A DNA stretch of 7,170 bases from assembly GCA_009786715.1 (NCBI GenBank), contig WQRN01000065.1:1-7170 (forward strand), in the 5' to 3' direction. This DNA comes from Treponema sp. (GTDB lineage: Bacteria; Spirochaetota; Spirochaetia; Treponematales; Breznakiellaceae). The position numbers were made by a program, and so were the translations under genes. Positions 5,139 through 7,170 of this stretch are shown here, in pieces (the first letter of the stretch is position 1; each line of letters opens with the position of its first letter). Below the pieces are notes generated by a model. It searched no databases. It worked only from the letters and a program-made list of their open reading frames with translations, and had not been told where the DNA came from.

Positions 5139-6335
5139 TTAAAACCTTATTCTAATTCTGGCAGTACAGTTAAAGTAACTGCCTTTATTGGAATCCGGGC
5201 GGATCGGACCGAATTCACCGCGATTGCCGTCTCTGCTGAATAAATCGCGATCGAAGGGAATTTGCGCCGAGACAGTTAATGCAGCTCCTTGAAACAGATC
5301 GTGATTCACGCTGATCATTGCGTTGAAACTTACGTCATCAAAACATGAAAGGAGAGCTGCGTTCATGTTGGTAAAATCGTTAAAGCGGATTGTAAAGCCT
5401 GTGTACAAATAATGATTATTTGAAAAATTTCCGCCGTACCCAAGCGCTGTCGGTGATGCATCACCATTGTATAAATACTCCGCCAGCGCAATTAAATTTC
5501 CGTCAAAGAATGAATAATCCGCTCCTATAGAAAAACTCAAGCCGTCCCACTTTGTTCCCGCATCATGATTGTATGAATAAAGCGTATCAATGTATAACCC
5601 GATTTCTATATCGGCTTTAAATGAAAAACCGAAACGGTGTATGCCGTAAGATGATTTAATTAAATCCGGATTGGCGTTCGGCGTTTCGTATGAATAAAGC
5701 GCTTGAATACTTGCTTTGTTCCAGTGTTTATCAAAAGAGAGTCCTATGTTTGAACCATAACCTTCGCTTGAAAATGGATTTCGCGGCGCGGAATAAAAGG
5801 TTAACAGCTTCATTTTATCGGTTGGATACCACGAAAAAGCCGCGCCGAGAATTCCGCGAAGACGCGCGTCCGGCTTTAACGGATTTCTTGGATTGAGAAA
5901 ATCTGACGGCGCCCACACTTGTCCAAAACCAAAAGGCAGGCGCATTAAACCGCCGTCAAAATCCGTATATTCGCCGCGAAGACGAAAATAGAGGCGTTCA
6001 AGCTCAATCGCGGCGATATAGTTTTCTCCAGCAATATATGAGGAAAAATTTAAAGGAGAGCCGATTCCGTAGTAAGCCAGCAGCGCCGCATTTGAGGCGT
6101 AATCACCCGCGGCGGCAAGCAGATTCACTGCGCCGTAGATTGCCGCATTATCCCGAAGTTTTGCTTGGAAACGCAGATTAGCGTATTCTTCAAACCCGAT
6201 GGAAAAATCAGGCGCATCTCCCGCTCCGGCATTCATGGAAACCGCAGAATCCAGTATACCGGAGACTGTAATTTGCGCGTAAACATTGCCGAGCGTAAAT
6301 AATATAAATGTAATTACAAATATATTCTTTCTCAA
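5139..6335 (-). CDS. Outer membrane beta-barrel protein (porin-like)
   Basis: The 398-residue product has a signal peptide (residues 1-20, ending VYA before Gln). The mature part is made of alternating amphipathic strands rich in Tyr, Phe, Gly and Asn, and it ends with ARIRIRF. A terminal Phe after alternating residues is the classical beta-signal recognised by BamA. No named family is certain; a transport or substrate-delivery barrel is most likely. The start is TTG at 6335, chosen because AGAGAGG (plus coordinates 6341-6347) lies five bases upstream and the signal peptide begins there. The start is two bases after the stop of the LolA-like gene, and the Shine-Dalgarno lies within that gene's 3' end. 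The two are therefore almost certainly cotranscribed and translationally coupled. The pairing suggests the LolA-like protein and this barrel serve the same export route. Confidence 0.82.
   Translation of the reverse strand: MRKNIFVITFILFTLGNVYAQITVSGILDSAVSMNAGAGDAPDFSIGFEEYANLRFQAKLRDNAAIYGAVNLLAAAGDYASNAALLAYYGIGSPLNFSSYIAGENYIAAIELERLYFRLRGEYTDFDGGLMRLPFGFGQVWAPSDFLNPRNPLKPDARLRGILGAAFSWYPTDKMKLLTFYSAPRNPFSSEGYGSNIGLSFDKHWNKASIQALYSYETPNANPDLIKSSYGIHRFGFSFKADIEIGLYIDTLYSYNHDAGTKWDGLSFSIGADYSFFDGNLIALAEYLYNGDASPTALGYGGNFSNNHYLYTGFTIRFNDFTNMNAALLSCFDDVSFNAMISVNHDLFQGAALTVSAQIPFDRDLFSRDGNRGEFGPIRPDSNKGSYFNCTARIRIRF
5160..5189 (+). terminator. Possible intrinsic terminator of the DUF2147 transcript, inside the barrel gene
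   Basis: GGCAGT (5160-5165) pairs with ACTGCC (5178-5183). Two further pairs (AC with GT) can form after a single-base bulge, closing a 7-base loop, and TTTATT follows. It lies 22 bases past the DUF2147 stop, within the 3' end of the opposing coding sequence. The stem is short and the U tract imperfect. Confidence 0.4.
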
Positions 6336-6337
6336 AG

Positions 6338-7093
6338 CTACCTCTCTAAATTCCTCTGGCTGAAAACTGAATCGGGTATGGTTCTATCCAAAACAACATT
6401 TCGCATAACGAATGTTGTTTTGGAATCTTTGCGCATAAGATCGCGCATTTCGCCTTCCACGGGAAAACGCTTGCCAGCTATTACTTCCACTCTTTTAAGC
6501 GAGTAATCTTTGAGCTTAACTCCTGAAAGAGCAAAAAGTTCATAGCGTAAAAGGTCGCCGTTTTCTTTGTCTATCCACAATTTTCGCTTTGGATAACTTT
6601 CAGTTCGTTTTTTCGCCGTAAGTTCCAAAACCCATGAATCCCTGCCGTTTAAAACCTCGGAACCCGCAATTACAGAATCGTAACGGCTTCCCAAAGTTTC
6701 ATTACTAAGCGTGTCTTCGTAAGACATATCGGAACCCATCATGGATTCTTTTAGCATGTGTCCCGAAATGAGCATTACCTCTTCGGTGTCGGGAGAATAA
6801 ACAAAGAGCCTTCCGTCCCTTTTAAGATACTTTGTCCCTCTATCTTCGGGATTCGTAAACTCAATAAAACTGTGCGTATTACCTCTTCCCCATGCTTTCA
6901 TGGCTTTCACATAACGGCGGCTTCCGTTTTCAACAATGATCTCACCTTCGTATTCGATCGTCTGATAAATTTCATTGTTATCCACCCGGCGCAAAAGCTC
7001 TGCAGCCGTTGGGGTCTGCGCTCCAATAGCCCATGGAAAAATAAAAGCGACAAAAACTATGAATAATACGACAATTAATAATTTCTTTACCAT
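6338..7093 (-). CDS. LolA-like periplasmic outer-membrane lipoprotein-sorting family protein
   Basis: The 251-residue product has a long signal peptide (residues 1-25, ending AIGA before Gln26). The mature protein fits the LolA-like family often annotated as outer membrane lipoprotein-sorting protein (the PF17131-type branch). This is a half-barrel that could carry a lipid or lipidated protein through the periplasm. The family motif GHMLKESMMGSDMSYED is at 111-127. It is flanked by LKRDGRLFVYSPD (90-102) and KRKLWIDKENGDLLRYEL. The ATG at 7093 has GGAGG six bases upstream. The gene follows an ABC permease by 43 bases and precedes the barrel by two. The arrangement implies an inner-membrane-to-outer-membrane route in which this protein is the periplasmic carrier. 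Its true cargo is not shown. Classical LolA of the LolCDE system is shorter and lacks this motif. Confidence 0.82.
   Translation of the reverse strand: MVKKLLIVVLFIVFVAFIFPWAIGAQTPTAAELLRRVDNNEIYQTIEYEGEIIVENGSRRYVKAMKAWGRGNTHSFIEFTNPEDRGTKYLKRDGRLFVYSPDTEEVMLISGHMLKESMMGSDMSYEDTLSNETLGSRYDSVIAGSEVLNGRDSWVLELTAKKRTESYPKRKLWIDKENGDLLRYELFALSGVKLKDYSLKRVEVIAGKRFPVEGEMRDLMRKDSKTTFVMRNVVLDRTIPDSVFSQRNLER
6341..6347 (-). promoter_or_regulatory. Shine-Dalgarno deciding the TTG start of the barrel gene
   Basis: AGAGAGG on the minus strand lies five bases before the TTG at 6335 and within the last codons of the LolA-like gene. It supports a non-ATG start and coupling of the two genes. Confidence 0.65.
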
Positions 7094-7099
7094 AACAAA

Positions 7100-7104
7100 C
7101 CTCC
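7100..7104 (-). promoter_or_regulatory. Shine-Dalgarno of the LolA-like gene
   Basis: GGAGG on the minus strand lies six bases before the ATG at 7093, fixing this start. Confidence 0.75.
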
Positions 7105-7112
7105 AATTAAAT

Positions 7113-7133
7113 AAAAATCTTCCCTATGCAGGG
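7113..7133 (-). terminator. Weak hairpin plus T run between the permease and LolA-like genes
   Basis: On the minus strand CCCT-GCAT-AGGG (plus coordinates 7122-7133) forms a four-base-pair hairpin. AAG and then ATTTTT follow. It lies just after the permease stop. The stem is too short for a strong terminator. It might dampen readthrough, or it may be chance. Confidence 0.25.
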
Positions 7134-7136
7134 TTA

Positions 7137-7170
7137 CTATCTTCTTAACGCTTCTACCGGTTCCACAAAC
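7137..7170 (-). CDS. ABC transporter permease (FtsX/MacB type), C-terminal end only
   Basis: The minus-strand frame entering from base 7169 reads FVEPVEALRR and then TAG at 7139-7137. The PVEALR ending is characteristic of the C-terminus of FtsX/MacB/LolE-type permeases, where the last transmembrane helix is followed by a short cytoplasmic tail of the form xxPVEALRxx. The rest of the gene lies beyond the window. It sits 43 bases upstream of the LolA-like gene in the same orientation, so it is probably the first visible member of the same operon. Only ten codons are available. The call depends on this motif and on the matching context. Confidence 0.65.
   Translation of the reverse strand, partial: FVEPVEALRR

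Noticed and set aside
10..6915. The 11-mer TCACATAACGG occurs near 10, 3639 and 6907
   Set aside because: Two instances are codons for Arg-Tyr-Val-Lys on the minus strand, and one encodes Ser-His-Asn-Gly in the dehydrogenase. Flanks do not align, so shared codon use is the simpler explanation.
6758..7066. Plus-strand reading frame of 102 codons
   Set aside because: It is antisense to the signal peptide and conserved motif of the LolA-like gene, with no family resemblance. It is a shadow.

Overview
This looks like chromosomal DNA from a spirochaete, most likely a treponeme of the host- or termite-gut type. This is inference. It rests on the style of several exported proteins (short signal peptides ending before Gln, a predicted porin with a C-terminal Phe), a LolA-like periplasmic protein next to a FtsX/MacB-type permease, and a divergent sigma-like protein. 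No rRNA, tRNA, CRISPR array, transposase or phage gene is visible. Coding density is high and no gap between genes exceeds about 100 bases.

Left part (1-2539, all plus strand): the 3' part of a long-chain mannitol dehydrogenase-family gene (hexuronate or polyol metabolism), a small exported protein of unknown function, and a DHH/DHHA1 phosphoesterase of the NrnA type (nanoRNA/pAp hydrolysis). The small gene sits between two inverted copies of a roughly 46-base repeat. Both copies can be read as a peptide close to SSxTxxEPxRAKLP. One copy carries the Shine-Dalgarno of the small gene. The other supplies the only usable start codon and the first 15 or so codons of the phosphoesterase. This is the most unusual structure in the window.

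Middle part (2540-5138): after a likely promoter comes a sigma-70-like protein with a long coiled coil and a C-terminal region-4-type helix-turn-helix. It converges on, and overlaps by 9 bases, galM (aldose 1-epimerase, minus strand). galM diverges from an exported DUF2147 protein. Their promoters appear interleaved in about 40 bases, galM may be leaderless, and a perfect 6-4-6 dyad (TGTAAA-CATA-TTTACA) lies at the predicted start point of the DUF2147 transcript.

Right part (5139-7170, all minus strand; transcription runs right to left): the last codons of an ABC transporter permease, a LolA-like periplasmic protein and a beta-barrel outer membrane protein form a tight cassette. It reads as an envelope export module from inner membrane through periplasm to outer membrane. 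The barrel gene and the DUF2147 gene converge with zero bases between their stop codons, so any terminator must lie inside the opposing gene. A plausible one is at 5160-5189.
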